Source of the DNA: Candidatus Neoehrlichia procyonis str. RAC413
Lineage (GTDB): Bacteria; Pseudomonadota; Alphaproteobacteria; Rickettsiales; Anaplasmataceae
Length of the DNA stretch: 64,000 nt
Direction of reading: 5' to 3'
NCBI RefSeq assembly: GCF_000964795.1
Contig: NZ_LANX01000001.1
Coordinates: forward strand, 868,001-932,000
Below, in pieces: positions 46,755-56,859 of the stretch; position 1 is the stretch's first letter; the number at the start of each line of letters is the position of its first letter. Under the pieces are notes generated by a model. That model ran no database searches. It was not told the DNA's origin and saw nothing but the letters and a program-made list of their open reading frames with translations. The position numbers and the translations under genes were made by a program.

Positions 46755-47579
46755 ATGAAAGAAAAAAAACACGATTATCATCTAGTAGATCCAAGTCCAT
46801 GGCCTTTATCTTTTTCTATTTCAGTTTTAGTTACAGCAGTTGGAGCAGTTGGGGTAATACACAAATGGATAATTGGTACAATGATATTACCCATAGGTAT
46901 AGTATCAACTATTTTAGTCTTGTATAAGTGGTGGAAAGACATAATACTAGAAGCAACAAAAGAAAAATGCTTTACAAAAGTAGTAAAAAAAGGCCTAAGA
47001 ATATCAATGGCAGTAATTATTCTATCAGAAACTATGTTTTTTGTAAGTTTCTTTTGGTCTTTTTTTAAAGCTTGGTTATTTCCTGTACACATATTTAATG
47101 ACTTTTCTACTGTATCACGTATATCCTGGCCACCAAGTGATATAGTACCACTAGATCCATGGTCAATACCTTTTTTAAACACAATAATACTTTTACTCTC
47201 AGGATGCACTATTACATGGTCTCATTACTCTCTCATAAATCACGATATAAAAAGCACATCTAAGCTATTGGGATATACTATAATTTTAGGTTTTATTTTT
47301 TCAGTTTTTCAAATAATAGAGTATTGTCACATAGATTTTGCATTTAAAGAAACAGGAGAGAAAGCTATATACTCTTCCAATTTTTACATGCTTACAGGAT
47401 TCCATGGATTGCATGTTATAATAGGAACTTTATTTTTACTAGTTTGTTGGTTCAGATCTAGAAATGGTCAACTATTACCAGATTGTCATATAGGATTTGA
47501 GTGTGCTGTCTGGTACTGGCATTTTGTTGACGTTATATGGTTGCTTTTATTTTTCTTTGTATATTTAGTCAGTTCATAG
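46755..47579 (+). CDS. coxC: Cytochrome c oxidase subunit III
   Basis: Third core subunit of the aa3-type terminal oxidase in the inner membrane. Seven hydrophobic helices fit the 274 residues. The N-terminus HDYHLVDPSPWPLSFS is the classic CoxIII start. Further marks are SETMFFVSFFWSFF (conserved Glu), WPP near ISWPPSDIVPLDPWSIPFLNT, TGFHGLHVIIGT, and the ending VWYWHFVDVIWLLLF. All are intact. The last base of its stop codon is the first base of the ruvC GTG start, so translation is coupled. Other oxidase subunits are not in this window. Confidence 0.97.
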   Translation: MKEKKHDYHLVDPSPWPLSFSISVLVTAVGAVGVIHKWIIGTMILPIGIVSTILVLYKWWKDIILEATKEKCFTKVVKKGLRISMAVIILSETMFFVSFFWSFFKAWLFPVHIFNDFSTVSRISWPPSDIVPLDPWSIPFLNTIILLLSGCTITWSHYSLINHDIKSTSKLLGYTIILGFIFSVFQIIEYCHIDFAFKETGEKAIYSSNFYMLTGFHGLHVIIGTLFLLVCWFRSRNGQLLPDCHIGFECAVWYWHFVDVIWLLLFFFVYLVSS

Positions 47580-48064
47580 TGAAAAAAGTTATAGGACTTG
47601 ATCCTGGTTTAAACAATACTGGATGGTGTATATTATCATTTAATAATGTTTACGATATTTCCATAATAGATAGTGGTATAATATCAACTTCAAATAAAAA
47701 TGACATCCCAGATAAATTATATAAGATATACAACAGCCTACTTAGCATAACTCATTCTTATGAAATAAATGAGGCATCAATAGAAAAAATTTTTGTAAAT
47801 GTTAATCCAAAGTCATCAATGTCATTATGTTATGCAAGGGGAATATCCCTTTTATCATTAAAAGCATCCAGTATTCCAGTTAGTGAATATTCATCAACTT
47901 TTGTTAAAAAAACTATAACTGGTAATGGACATGCGACGAAAAGTCAAGTTCTTTTTATGATAAATAGTATACTTAAGTGTAATAACTTATTAATATATGA
48001 TATATCTGATGCAATAGCAGTAGCAATATGTCACATATATTACTCCAAAAATAGAGCTTTATAG
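47579..48064 (+). CDS. ruvC: Holliday junction endonuclease RuvC
   Basis: Resolves Holliday junctions with RuvAB. The RNase H-like core starts VIGLDPGLNNTGWCI (first catalytic Asp), the second catalytic residue is in ASIEKIFVNVNPKSSM, and DISDAIAVAICH holds the last acidic pair. About 161 residues, usual for RuvC. The frame opens upstream inside coxC, but the natural start is the GTG at 47579, overlapping the coxC stop by one base, which puts KKVIGLDPG at the N-terminus as in the family. ruvA and ruvB are not adjacent. Confidence 0.93.
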   Translation: MKKVIGLDPGLNNTGWCILSFNNVYDISIIDSGIISTSNKNDIPDKLYKIYNSLLSITHSYEINEASIEKIFVNVNPKSSMSLCYARGISLLSLKASSIPVSEYSSTFVKKTITGNGHATKSQVLFMINSILKCNNLLIYDISDAIAVAICHIYYSKNRAL

Positions 48065-48185
48065 TACCAAAATTATTTATGCTGTTATATAAATAAATAT
48101 AATAAAAATAATAATGTAAAACATACATTACATTATCTAATAAAACGTATATAAACGTAAAAAATCAACTCTATAATTTTTATTT

Positions 48186-48764
48186 TTACAGTTTAAACTC
48201 AATTTTGTTTTCTTGTCCTTTTACAAGTCGTACTATATTATCATAGTGTTGTAATATAACAAATAATGAACACAAAAAATGTACTATAAAATTACTACCC
48301 TCATAAAATAAAAAAACAAACAACAAAGATATAATTACTGCAATTATTGAAGATAAAGACGAATATCTAGAAAAATAAAAAACAATTATCCAAGTAATAA
48401 CAAATGATAATGATAAATTATATTCTAATGCTGACAATACTCCTATAAAAGAAGAAATACCCTTTCCCCCTTTAAATTTTAACCATATGGGAAATATGTG
48501 ACCTATTACTATAAATAAACTACATATAAACAAGAAGTCTTTGTCGTTTACATACTGTGATAAAATAAAAATTACAATAAACCCTTTTAGTGAATCAAGC
48601 ACTAACGTTAAAAACGCTAATCCTTTATTTACTCTAAAAACATTTGTAGCACCTATATTTTGTGATCCTACTTTTCGTATATCACCGTATCCTCCAATAT
48701 GAGATAATATTAATCCAAATGGTATTGAACCTATAATATAGGATAACATTATTATAAAAATCAT
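48186..48764 (-). CDS. plsY: Acyl phosphate:glycerol-3-phosphate acyltransferase
   Basis: Adds the first acyl chain to glycerol 3-phosphate from acyl phosphate. The three cytoplasmic motifs of PlsY are present: IIGSIPFGLI with GSQNIGATNVFRVNKG, KGGKGISSF, and a late Glu-containing loop near FYEGSNF. Five to six hydrophobic helices fit 192 residues. It makes the substrate for PlsC, encoded at 6.6 kb; plsX would be needed as well and is not here. It is divergent from nadC, with 80 bases between the starts. Confidence 0.94.
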   Translation of the reverse strand: MIFIIMLSYIIGSIPFGLILSHIGGYGDIRKVGSQNIGATNVFRVNKGLAFLTLVLDSLKGFIVIFILSQYVNDKDFLFICSLFIVIGHIFPIWLKFKGGKGISSFIGVLSALEYNLSLSFVITWIIVFYFSRYSSLSSIIAVIISLLFVFLFYEGSNFIVHFLCSLFVILQHYDNIVRLVKGQENKIEFKL

Positions 48765-48844
48765 TATTTTACCATAAATAAAAATATTGTTCTTTTTATA
48801 AATGATATTATATAATCTTTGTCAAACAATGAAAATGTTTTGTT

Positions 48845-49678
48845 ATGAGTAGAAGCATATTTTCTGACATTATACAAAATGCACTAAAGGAAGATCTAGG
48901 ACATAAAGGAGATATTACAAGCAAAAGTATTTTCACAAATAATGAGAAAATACAATTTTTTATAAATTCTAGAGAAGATATGGTTTTATGTGGTACAAAA
49001 ATAGTAGAAGAAATTTTTAACTTAAATAAAGGCTTCATAAATTTTAAAGTACATAAAAAAGATGGAGATTGCATCAGGAAAAATACAACTATAATTGAAG
49101 GAGAAGGAATAGCATTATACGTAATGTCTATTGAAAGAGTAGTTTTAAATTTTTTACAATACTCTTCAGGAATATCATCTATGACAAGACTTTTTGTTAA
49201 TGAGGTATCTGAAACAAAAGTAAAAATTCGTAGTACTAGGAAAACCACTCCTGGTTTAAGAGTACTAGATAAATATGCGGTAAGTATGGGAGGAGGTGAA
49301 AGTTATCGTAGTAAATTAGATGATAAAATAATGATAAAAGATAATCACATTGCTGGATGTGGAAGTGTAACTGCTGCCATTAGTAAAATACAGAAAAATG
49401 TCAAGAATGCTTCAATAGCTATTGAATGTGATACTATTAACCAAGTAAAAGAAAGCTTATATTGTGGTGTTGATATGATACTACTTGATAACATGAGTGT
49501 TGATGATATAAGTAAAGCTGTAAAAATTATTAATGGGAAAGCAATAATAGAAGCATCTGGAGGAATTAACATTAATAATGTAAAAAATATTGCAAAAACA
49601 GGAGTAGACTATATTTCTACAGGAAAAATTACAAATTCTTTTTCTAGTAAGGATATAGGTTTAGATGTTTATTTTTAA
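48845..49678 (+). CDS. nadC: Nicotinate-nucleotide pyrophosphorylase (carboxylating)
   Basis: Converts quinolinate and PRPP to nicotinate mononucleotide, the step after NadA. Marks include ALKEDLGHKGDITSK, ERVVLNFLQYSSGIS, KIRSTRKTTPGLRVLDKYAVSMGGG (PRPP and substrate Arg/Lys/His region), IMIKDNHI, IAIECDTINQ, DMILLDNMS and IEASGGININN. Length 277 is usual. It lacks an obvious partner gene beside it. Confidence 0.96.
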   Translation: MSRSIFSDIIQNALKEDLGHKGDITSKSIFTNNEKIQFFINSREDMVLCGTKIVEEIFNLNKGFINFKVHKKDGDCIRKNTTIIEGEGIALYVMSIERVVLNFLQYSSGISSMTRLFVNEVSETKVKIRSTRKTTPGLRVLDKYAVSMGGGESYRSKLDDKIMIKDNHIAGCGSVTAAISKIQKNVKNASIAIECDTINQVKESLYCGVDMILLDNMSVDDISKAVKIINGKAIIEASGGININNVKNIAKTGVDYISTGKITNSFSSKDIGLDVYF

Positions 49679-49814
49679 GTATTTTAATTACTATAAATTA
49701 AAATTTACCTTATAAACATGTATGTAAGAACTATTTTAATATTAAATAAAAAGCTATCTATTATATTAGAGATTAATCGTTCCTTATATTATTTATATAT
49801 AAAAAACAAACATA

Positions 49815-50963
49815 TTAAGATCTAATATCTTTCCAGAAACTCTTTACCTTTTGAAAAAATCCTGTCGACTGAGGATTGCATTCACTATTATCTTCTTCAT
49901 CAAAATTCTTTAATAAGTCTTTTTGCTTTTTTGTTAACTTTACAGGAGTTTCAACAATAACTTGTATATACATATCTCCTCTTCTTCCTGGAGAATTTAT
50001 GTATGGCATTCCTTTCTCTTTTAACCTTATTTTATCTCCATTTTGTGTTCCTTCTGGAATTTTAAATTGTGTCCAAGTACCATCTATTGATGGCATTTCT
50101 ATATTTCCACCTAATGCTGCAAGAGTCATTTTTATAGGCACATTACAGTAAAGATCTGATGAGCTTCTTGTAAAAAATTTGTGATTTTTGACTTTAACAT
50201 ATACATACAAATCACCGTTTTGAGAACCTCTGTAACCAGCCTCACCTTTGCCATTTATTCTTACTTTATTACCAGTTTCTATACCCTTTGGTACAGCTAC
50301 AAGTAAGTTTACATCACTTCTTGTTCGTCCACTACCAAAACATTTTTTACATTTATTTTGAATAACCTCTCCTTCCCCGTTACAAACGTGACATGTTCTT
50401 TCTATTGTAAAAAATCCTTGTTGAGATCTAATATTACCTACACCATGACATGTGCTACATTGAACAGATTTAGCTGAACCTTCACTTCCACTACCATTAC
50501 AACTTTGACACTTTACATGTGTTACGTAATTTAAAGGTACTTTAATGCCATTAAAAGAATCTTCTAAAGTTATTTCAATATCAAACCTTAAATCTGATCC
50601 TCTACTATTTTCTTGTTTTCTTGATGATCTTTGAGATCTTCCACCAAAACCTCCACCAAATAAATCATTGAATATATCAGAAAAATCTGTAGAAAATCCA
50701 CTGCTAAAGTCGAATCCACCTGTATTTCCTGTACCTCCACTAAAAGCACTATGTCCATATCGGTCATAAGCAGCCCTTTTTTTATCATCACTTAAAACAT
50801 CATAAGCTTCTGATAATTTTTTGAATTTCTCTTCTGCTTCTTTATTACCAGGATTTTTATCTGGATGATATTTTAATGCCATTTTTCTGTAGGCTTTTTT
50901 TATTTCTTCAGAGGTTGAATTTCTATTGACTCCTAGTAATTCATAGTAATCATTATTACTCAT
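49815..50963 (-). CDS. dnaJ: Chaperone protein DnaJ
   Basis: Hsp40 co-chaperone that stimulates DnaK. The J domain comes first ([29 protein letters not shown] with the HPD motif), then a Gly/Phe-rich linker (about 75-115). The zinc domain has four CxxCxGxG-type repeats ([32 protein letters not shown]), and substrate-binding beta domains follow. Length 382. It lies 59 bases downstream of glyS on the same strand, so it may share the glyQ-glyS transcript; dnaK is elsewhere. Confidence 0.97.
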   Translation of the reverse strand: MSNNDYYELLGVNRNSTSEEIKKAYRKMALKYHPDKNPGNKEAEEKFKKLSEAYDVLSDDKKRAAYDRYGHSAFSGGTGNTGGFDFSSGFSTDFSDIFNDLFGGGFGGRSQRSSRKQENSRGSDLRFDIEITLEDSFNGIKVPLNYVTHVKCQSCNGSGSEGSAKSVQCSTCHGVGNIRSQQGFFTIERTCHVCNGEGEVIQNKCKKCFGSGRTRSDVNLLVAVPKGIETGNKVRINGKGEAGYRGSQNGDLYVYVKVKNHKFFTRSSSDLYCNVPIKMTLAALGGNIEMPSIDGTWTQFKIPEGTQNGDKIRLKEKGMPYINSPGRRGDMYIQVIVETPVKLTKKQKDLLKNFDEEDNSECNPQSTGFFQKVKSFWKDIRS

Positions 50964-51022
50964 TTTTTTTACTCATAATTAGTATAAATTAATATTTAAT
51001 TTTGCAAAAATTCAAGTATAAG

Positions 51023-53140
51023 TTACTTATTTTCAATTTTATTAAAGTCTATAAGTAAATTAAAAACCTGAAGTGCATTAAAAATAGCAAAAAATCTATT
51101 TTTGCGTAAGCTTACATTTTCAACACCACATATCTTTACTTTATCCATAAAATTGTTAACAGTGTTACTAAAGAAATATAAGCTGCTTAGAGAATTTTTA
51201 AAGTCATTATCCTTTAAAAAAGTTTTTATTTTTTTTTTATAGATTTTTGTATCATAATATAAAGATAATTCACATTCATCAGTAAAAAGCTTTTTATTAC
51301 ATATATGCCTTGAATATATTATGTAGCTTTTGTTTTTTATAGCTTTATCTTTAGCAATAATATTATTTATTCTTTTATAGGCTTTAAGTATTTCTGTTCC
51401 TTTATTTGTTTTTATATATTCGTCTATAGTTTGTGCTTTCTGTTTTTCTATTAATAAATCATGAATTTGATCTTGATCTACAATAGCTTTTATTATACTT
51501 TTATTGATTTTTTTTTCCTGTAGTATCATTTTAAATCTATTAAGAAAAAAGTTCAATATTTCTTCTGTTAAAGTTTTCTTGTAGTTTTTTATTGTATGTT
51601 TTAAATTTTTTATAAAAGTATTTTTACTATCATTAAAATACAAAGATATAGATTTTTCTAAAAGTAGCTTTAATGGTATATTTAATTCATTTTCAAGTAT
51701 AATTCGAATTATGCTTGTAGCTGTTCTTTTTAAAGCAAAAGGATCTCTAGATCCAGATGACCTTTCGTTTGCTAATGTTAATCCTATAAGACTGTCAGTT
51801 TTATCTGCAATAGCAACAGCAACTGATATAGGAGAAGATGGACACTTTTCTTCTGAATTATCAGGCTTATAGTGTTCAGCAATTGCGTTGCAAATTTCTT
51901 CAGATTCTCCGAAATACTTTGCATAATAGCTTCCCATTAATCCTTGAAGTTCTGGAAATTCTCTTACTATCAGTGTTGATAAATCAGCTTTTGATAGGAG
52001 AGATGCTCTTTCAACTTTAATCAAAGAAGAATGCGGTATCCATAAAGCAATATATTTTGCTAATATTGCCATGCGATTTACCTTATCAATTACTGTACCC
52101 AATTTTGCATGAAATAATATATTGCCTAGACCATTTTGGTAATGATCCATATTAAACTTTTTATCTTGATTAATTAAAAAATCAGCATCGGTTAGTCTAG
52201 CATTTAAAACCTTTTCATGTCCATGTATTACATTTTCATTTACTGTACTAGCTATAGTAATGAAATGTGTGATTTTATTATCATTATTGAAAACAGCAAG
52301 ATATCTTTGATGGTTGTGCATGACACATAAAATAACTTCTCTTGGTAAGTTTATAAATTTTTGATTTAATTTTCCCATTATTACAATTGGGTATTCTAAA
52401 CTTCCGTTTAGTTCATTAATTAATTTTGTATTTTTTTCGCAAGTTAATTTTTTATTAAAAGTTAATTCATGAATTTGGTCTAATATAAATTTCAGTCTTT
52501 CCTCTTGATTTAATATTACATATTTCTTCTTAAGATTTATATAATAGTCGTCAATGCTATTAACTTCAAAAAAACTTTGGTCTGATAAAAATTTATTTCC
52601 CATAGTTTTATTATTAGATGCAATACCTGCAAATTTTATATGTAATAAATTTTTGTTAATTATACATAATATATTTATTATAGGACGTACCCAGTATTCC
52701 TTTGTGGTTCCCCATTTCATTTTTTTTTCCCATGGGAAATTTTTCATCATGTTTTCTAACATAATACAAAAATAGTCTTCTATGTTAACAGAACTACTAT
52801 CTACTGATTCAGCAAAATAAAATTTTTCATCACCAATTTTGTATATACTTAATTCATTTAGGTTTTTTTTCACCTTTTTTAAAAATTCTTCTATATCTCT
52901 AATACTAGAATTTATGTTAGGACCTTTTATTTTTATGACATTATGAATTTTTTTTGCTTTTATTTCTGTTATAATTAACGATATTCTGCTTGCAGAGACA
53001 AAAACATTTAATGAGTTAAATTCAATATTACCTTTTTTAAGCTCATCTTTTACATATAAATTAATATGTGAAATAGCTTTTATTTGCATTTTTGGAGGAA
53101 TATCCTCTGATAAGCATTCAAATAGTAAATCTGAGGACAT
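51023..53140 (-). CDS. glyS: Glycyl-tRNA synthetase beta subunit
   Basis: Beta chain of the bacterial alpha2beta2 GlyRS, which binds tRNA-Gly. The N-terminus reads SSDLLFECLSEDIPPKMQ (family ELLFEigtEElP). Later come MKWGTTKEYWVRPI, an HD-like region HAKLGTVIDKVNRM (normally FHekLGt), VAVADKTDSL in the form VAIADKTDSLIG, and SSGSRDPFALKRTA. The C-terminal anticodon-binding part is present. I start at the ATG at 53140, which follows the glyQ stop immediately (TGATATG); a GTG at 53155 overlapping glyQ is possible. About 705 residues. Confidence 0.95.
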   Translation of the reverse strand: MSSDLLFECLSEDIPPKMQIKAISHINLYVKDELKKGNIEFNSLNVFVSASRISLIITEIKAKKIHNVIKIKGPNINSSIRDIEEFLKKVKKNLNELSIYKIGDEKFYFAESVDSSSVNIEDYFCIMLENMMKNFPWEKKMKWGTTKEYWVRPIINILCIINKNLLHIKFAGIASNNKTMGNKFLSDQSFFEVNSIDDYYINLKKKYVILNQEERLKFILDQIHELTFNKKLTCEKNTKLINELNGSLEYPIVIMGKLNQKFINLPREVILCVMHNHQRYLAVFNNDNKITHFITIASTVNENVIHGHEKVLNARLTDADFLINQDKKFNMDHYQNGLGNILFHAKLGTVIDKVNRMAILAKYIALWIPHSSLIKVERASLLSKADLSTLIVREFPELQGLMGSYYAKYFGESEEICNAIAEHYKPDNSEEKCPSSPISVAVAIADKTDSLIGLTLANERSSGSRDPFALKRTATSIIRIILENELNIPLKLLLEKSISLYFNDSKNTFIKNLKHTIKNYKKTLTEEILNFFLNRFKMILQEKKINKSIIKAIVDQDQIHDLLIEKQKAQTIDEYIKTNKGTEILKAYKRINNIIAKDKAIKNKSYIIYSRHICNKKLFTDECELSLYYDTKIYKKKIKTFLKDNDFKNSLSSLYFFSNTVNNFMDKVKICGVENVSLRKNRFFAIFNALQVFNLLIDFNKIENK

Positions 53141-53141
53141 A

Positions 53142-53996
53142 TCAATTTTTTCCACTATTCATTTTATTGTATAAATTGCAACATAAGCTTGCTAGCTTTC
53201 TAACACGTAATATGTACGCAGCTCGTTCGTTAACACCAATTACTCCTCTGGAATCTAGCAAGTTTAAAATATGACTGGTTTTTATACACAAGTCATATGC
53301 AGCTAAGGGGAGATTTTTTTCTATTAAAAATACGCACATCTCTTCATTTTTTTTAAATTGTTCAAATAAAAAATCTATATTATAATAATCTAGTGATAAA
53401 CAAGAGAATTCATATTCTCTTTGTTTAAAAATTTGTCCATATGTTATTCCTGAATCATTCCACGTTATATCGTACACGTTATCTATGTTTTGTACGATCA
53501 TAGCTATACGCTCTAAGCCATAAGCTATTTCTCCTGATATTAAAGAACATTCAATTCCACCAATTTGTTGCATATACGTAAATTGTGTTATTTCCATTCC
53601 ATTACAAGAAACTTCCCATCCAAGTCCCCATGCTCCAATACTAGGATTCTCCCAATCATCTTCAATGAACTTTATATCGTATTTTTTTGTAGATATTCCT
53701 ATCTTTTCTAAACTTTTTAAATAGTCATTTTGTAAAGTTGAGCATGATGGCTTTATTATTACTTGATACTGATGGTGTTGGTATAAGCGATTAGGATTTT
53801 TACCATATCTACCATCTGATGGTCTGATAACAGGTTGTATGTACGATAGTTTTGCAGAAGTATTAGAAATAGCAGTAATTGAAGTTGCAGGATGAAGAGT
53901 AGCTGCACCAACTTCGGAGGTATATGGATGTAGTGTAGTACAGCCATAATCTTCCCAGTAATCCTGTAATGTTTTTATGATATTTTGAAAATTCAC
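53142..53996 (-). CDS. glyQ: Glycyl-tRNA synthetase alpha subunit
   Basis: Catalytic alpha chain of the alpha2beta2 GlyRS, charging glycine to tRNA-Gly. Typical segments are LQDYWEDYGCTTLHPYTSEVGA, ATLHPATS, YIQPVIRPSDGRYGKNPNRLY, YQVIIKP, FIEDDWENPSIGAWGLGWEV and GGIECSLISGEIAYGLERIAM. Length 284 residues with a GTG start at 53996. glyS follows directly; translation is likely coupled. Confidence 0.96.
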   Translation of the reverse strand: MNFQNIIKTLQDYWEDYGCTTLHPYTSEVGAATLHPATSITAISNTSAKLSYIQPVIRPSDGRYGKNPNRLYQHHQYQVIIKPSCSTLQNDYLKSLEKIGISTKKYDIKFIEDDWENPSIGAWGLGWEVSCNGMEITQFTYMQQIGGIECSLISGEIAYGLERIAMIVQNIDNVYDITWNDSGITYGQIFKQREYEFSCLSLDYYNIDFLFEQFKKNEEMCVFLIEKNLPLAAYDLCIKTSHILNLLDSRGVIGVNERAAYILRVRKLASLCCNLYNKMNSGKN

Positions 53997-54204
53997 GTTA
54001 ATCTAATGTATTACCTTTACTATTATATATCTGCAATAAATAGCTATACAAGATTTATTTTTAATACAATTTTATATGAAGTTAATCGAAAGATTAACAT
54101 AACTTATTTTTCTTGCATTTTTATTATGTTTATATAATCATTTATTAACTGGCAAGTAGTAATTTATATATAACAAATTATTTATATAAAAAATAATTTT
54201 CAAT

Positions 54205-54276
54205 TGGGGTGTAGCCAAGTGGTAAGGCAACGGTTTTTGATACCGTCATTCGAAGGTTCGATCCCTTCCACCCCAG
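54205..54276 (+). tRNA. tRNA-Gln (TTG)
   Basis: A full cloverleaf: acceptor TGGGGTG/CACCCCA, D arm GCCAAGTGGTAAGGC, anticodon stem ACGGT/ACCGT around TTTTGAT with anticodon TTG, T arm with GGTTCGATCC. Discriminator G; CCA not encoded. A membrane-protein gene starts 28 bases downstream on the same strand. Confidence 0.95.
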
Positions 54277-54304
54277 CTTATGTAACTAAATTTTGTAGAT
54301 AATT

Positions 54305-54928
54305 ATGTTTTTTTATAGGTTTATGTTACTTTCTTACATATTAAGTAACATGAAAGGTATTTTCTCTAAAATAATTTTTTTTATCATATTTAGTTATCTT
54401 GTTTCTGCTACGTTAATAATTTTTACGGAAGGGTTTTCTGAAATTTTTGTATATAAAAATCCTAAAAACGTTTACATTTATTCTTTTAATTATTTTAAAT
54501 GGTATTACTATAATTTAGATACATTAACTTATAGTAGAGTTTTTAAAATAGGTTCAGCATTTATTTTTCCTTATTGGATACAAATTACTATTTGGAACAT
54601 AAAATGGAAAAGTTTGCTATTATATATTTTTAGATATATTTTTGGATTGTTTTCTTTTTATACAAAAAAAAGTATTCCATATAATAATTATGATAAAGAA
54701 ATCACTAACGATATTTGTTTTATCAAAAATTCATTTATGAGAAATATTGAATCTTCAATTGATAATATGATGTGTGATATTTTTAATGTAAATAATAAAG
54801 TACCTTCTCAAAATTATAATATAGATGTAAATTTTATAAAAAGTTCAACTATTAGGAAAATTGAAGGATTAGTGGATAACATGATTTATGAAGTACTAAT
54901 GTTAAATCGAAGAATTGATAAAAAGTAA
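54305..54928 (+). CDS. Membrane protein with VirD4-like N-terminus and duplicated C-terminal motif
   Basis: I do not recognise the 207-residue protein as a named family. It has a hydrophobic helix at about 18-42 and a second hydrophobic region at about 80-118. The stretch YFKWYYYN..., GSAFIFPYWIQITIWNIK lines up by eye with YVQHWWYN..., TSLSAPLCILGIVFWNLR of VirD4 in this window, in the same place relative to the first helix. It has no ATPase domain. The C-terminus carries two copies of a 28-residue motif (139-166 and 177-204) of pattern FIK-S--R-IE---DNM----. Starts at 54305, 54323 or 54350 are possible. It follows tRNA-Gln by 28 bases. Confidence 0.65.
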   Translation: MFFYRFMLLSYILSNMKGIFSKIIFFIIFSYLVSATLIIFTEGFSEIFVYKNPKNVYIYSFNYFKWYYYNLDTLTYSRVFKIGSAFIFPYWIQITIWNIKWKSLLLYIFRYIFGLFSFYTKKSIPYNNYDKEITNDICFIKNSFMRNIESSIDNMMCDIFNVNNKVPSQNYNIDVNFIKSSTIRKIEGLVDNMIYEVLMLNRRIDKK

Positions 54929-55056
54929 ATAATTAATGTATATCAGCTGTTTTATCAGAAATTTAGCAAATTTATATAATAAAATGTAAATTATTTAATA
55001 TTTAATTAAACTATAAATTTTAAAAATTGGTATTTTAACTAATTAGTAATTATTTT

Positions 55057-55566
55057 ATGGCAAATGACTTTGTATGTGTTGGTATAATAACATCACCTCA
55101 TGGAGTGAAAGGATATGTCAAAATAAAAATTTTTGCTAAAGATATAACACAGTTTGTATCTTATGGAACATTAACAGATAAAGTAGATACGTATGTAATT
55201 AACGTGATTTCTATCGTAAGCGATGACATAATAATTGTACAAATTCAAAACATCACTTCAAGAAGTGAAGCGGAAAAACTGAGAAATAAGCATTTATATA
55301 TAAAAAAAACAAAGCTATTACCTCTAAATAAAGATGAATTTTATCATGCTGAATTAATAGGACTAAAAGTTCTTTTTAAAAATAAAGTTGAATATGGATT
55401 CATTAAAGCAGTACATAATTTTGGGTCATGTGATATTATAGAGTTGTCATTATTAAATAAAAAAAGTTCTGTCATGCTTCCTTTTACGGAAGATATTTTT
55501 CCGGATATTAACATAAAAGAAGGATACTTAATAGTATCTTTACCAGAAATTATAGGAAGTAAGTAA
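55057..55566 (+). CDS. rimM: 16S rRNA processing protein RimM
   Basis: RimM assists maturation of the 30S head, binding S19. The N-terminal barrel begins [19 protein letters not shown], and the middle has [15 protein letters not shown]. The PRC-barrel C-terminus contains [13 protein letters not shown] and [18 protein letters not shown] (usual PF....v..vd...g.i). 169 residues. Its TAA and the trmD ATG overlap by one base, so the rimM-trmD-rplS order and coupling known from many bacteria are kept. Confidence 0.94.
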   Translation: MANDFVCVGIITSPHGVKGYVKIKIFAKDITQFVSYGTLTDKVDTYVINVISIVSDDIIIVQIQNITSRSEAEKLRNKHLYIKKTKLLPLNKDEFYHAELIGLKVLFKNKVEYGFIKAVHNFGSCDIIELSLLNKKSSVMLPFTEDIFPDINIKEGYLIVSLPEIIGSK

Positions 55567-56240
55567 TGATTTTTAATATATTGACAATATTTCCACATAT
55601 GTTTCCTGGACCACTAAGCTACTCTATTATAGGAAATGCTCTAAAAAAAGGTATTTGGTCACTTAACATTATAGATATTAGATCATTTGCACACGATAAG
55701 CATAAGACTGTTGATGATAGGCCTTATGGAGGTGGACCAGGAATGATAATGAAAGCTGACGTTATAGGGTTGGCAGTAGATCATGTTATTAGTAATTATC
55801 CTAATACAAAACTAATTTATATGTCGCCTAGTGGAGAAAAATTGGAACAACATATTTCTAGACAAATTATACATTTTTCTAATATAACAATATTATGTGG
55901 TCGTTTTGAAGGTATAGACAAGAGAGTTTTAGATTTTTATAAGTTTAGAGAAATTAGTATAGGGGATTATGTTTTATCTGGAGGTGAGCTTGCTTCCATG
56001 GTATTGATAGATTCTTGTATTAGGCTTGTTCCTGGAATAATTGGTAACTATAATAGTTTGATTAGTGAAAGTTTTAATAACGGATTAGAATATCCTCAGT
56101 ATACTAGGCCACAAAAATGGATGGGATTGGATGTTCCAAGTATATTATTGTCTGGTAATCATAAAAAAATAAATGAATGGAAAAAAAAGCAATCTTATGA
56201 TATAACACTAAAAAGGCGTCCTGAATTGACAAAAAGGTAG
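55566..56240 (+). CDS. trmD: tRNA (guanine-N1)-methyltransferase TrmD
   Basis: Methylates G37 of tRNAs that read codons starting with C, preventing +1 frameshifts. The SPOUT fold is plain: [70 protein letters not shown] and the trefoil knot region. The catalytic Asp/Arg lie in these motifs. Length 224. It is coupled to rimM and followed by rplS after 11 bases. Confidence 0.96.
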   Translation: MIFNILTIFPHMFPGPLSYSIIGNALKKGIWSLNIIDIRSFAHDKHKTVDDRPYGGGPGMIMKADVIGLAVDHVISNYPNTKLIYMSPSGEKLEQHISRQIIHFSNITILCGRFEGIDKRVLDFYKFREISIGDYVLSGGELASMVLIDSCIRLVPGIIGNYNSLISESFNNGLEYPQYTRPQKWMGLDVPSILLSGNHKKINEWKKKQSYDITLKRRPELTKR

Positions 56241-56251
56241 AGGAAAAAATA

Positions 56252-56626
56252 ATGAACAAAATACTAAAAAATTTTAATGATCAACAAATGAAAATGCTAT
56301 CAAAAAATATACCTACTTTTAGTCCTGGAGATACATTAAAGGTAAGTATACGTGTTTCAGATGGTTTAACTGATCGTATACAAGTATTTGAAGGTGTTTG
56401 CATAAAAAAAAGAAATAATGGTCTTCACTCTTCTTTTACGTTACGTAAAATAAGTCATAATGAAAGCATACAATTACAGGTATTTTTTTATTCTCCTGCA
56501 TTGCATTCTGTTGAAGTAATTAAGCTAGGAAAAGTACGTAGAGCAAAGCTTTACTATATGTTAAATTTATTTGGTAAATCTGCGAGAATAAAAGAACGTA
56601 ATGATAAATTGAAAAAAACATCTTAA
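56252..56626 (+). CDS. rplS: 50S ribosomal protein L19
   Basis: L19 sits at the 30S-50S interface. The 124 residues contain the family core FSPGDTLKVSIRV, FEGVCIKKRN and the FTLRKISHNESIQLQVFFYSP region. Next comes VEVIKLGKVRRAKLYYM, with the usual RAKLYYLR stretch. AGAGG lies upstream of the ATG. It is the last gene of the rimM-trmD-rplS operon; a 230-base spacer follows with nothing recognised. Confidence 0.96.
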   Translation: MNKILKNFNDQQMKMLSKNIPTFSPGDTLKVSIRVSDGLTDRIQVFEGVCIKKRNNGLHSSFTLRKISHNESIQLQVFFYSPALHSVEVIKLGKVRRAKLYYMLNLFGKSARIKERNDKLKKTS

Positions 56627-56859
56627 GAGCACATACTTGATGCTGTAAGGATGATAATCCTATTATGTTTATGTTTCTTATGTACTTTGATAGTATATTT
56701 GATGTAAACTTTGTATTTTATAGTTATTGTATTATTATTAAGTGTATATAGTTAATGTGCTATTTGCATAAAGTTTTAAATAGTTTAATAATCTAAAAGT
56801 TTATAAGTTTATTATAGTTAGCAGTTTTTAAAACAGATATTAAGTAATGCACCAAAATG

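Noticed and set aside
47537-47578. ruvC start inside coxC
   Set aside because: The added residues are a shadow of CoxC; GTG at 47579 gives the standard RuvC N-terminus.
56652-56710. 18-codon hydrophobic open stretch after rplS
   Set aside because: It could be a tiny membrane peptide but has only a weak upstream AGG and no supporting context.
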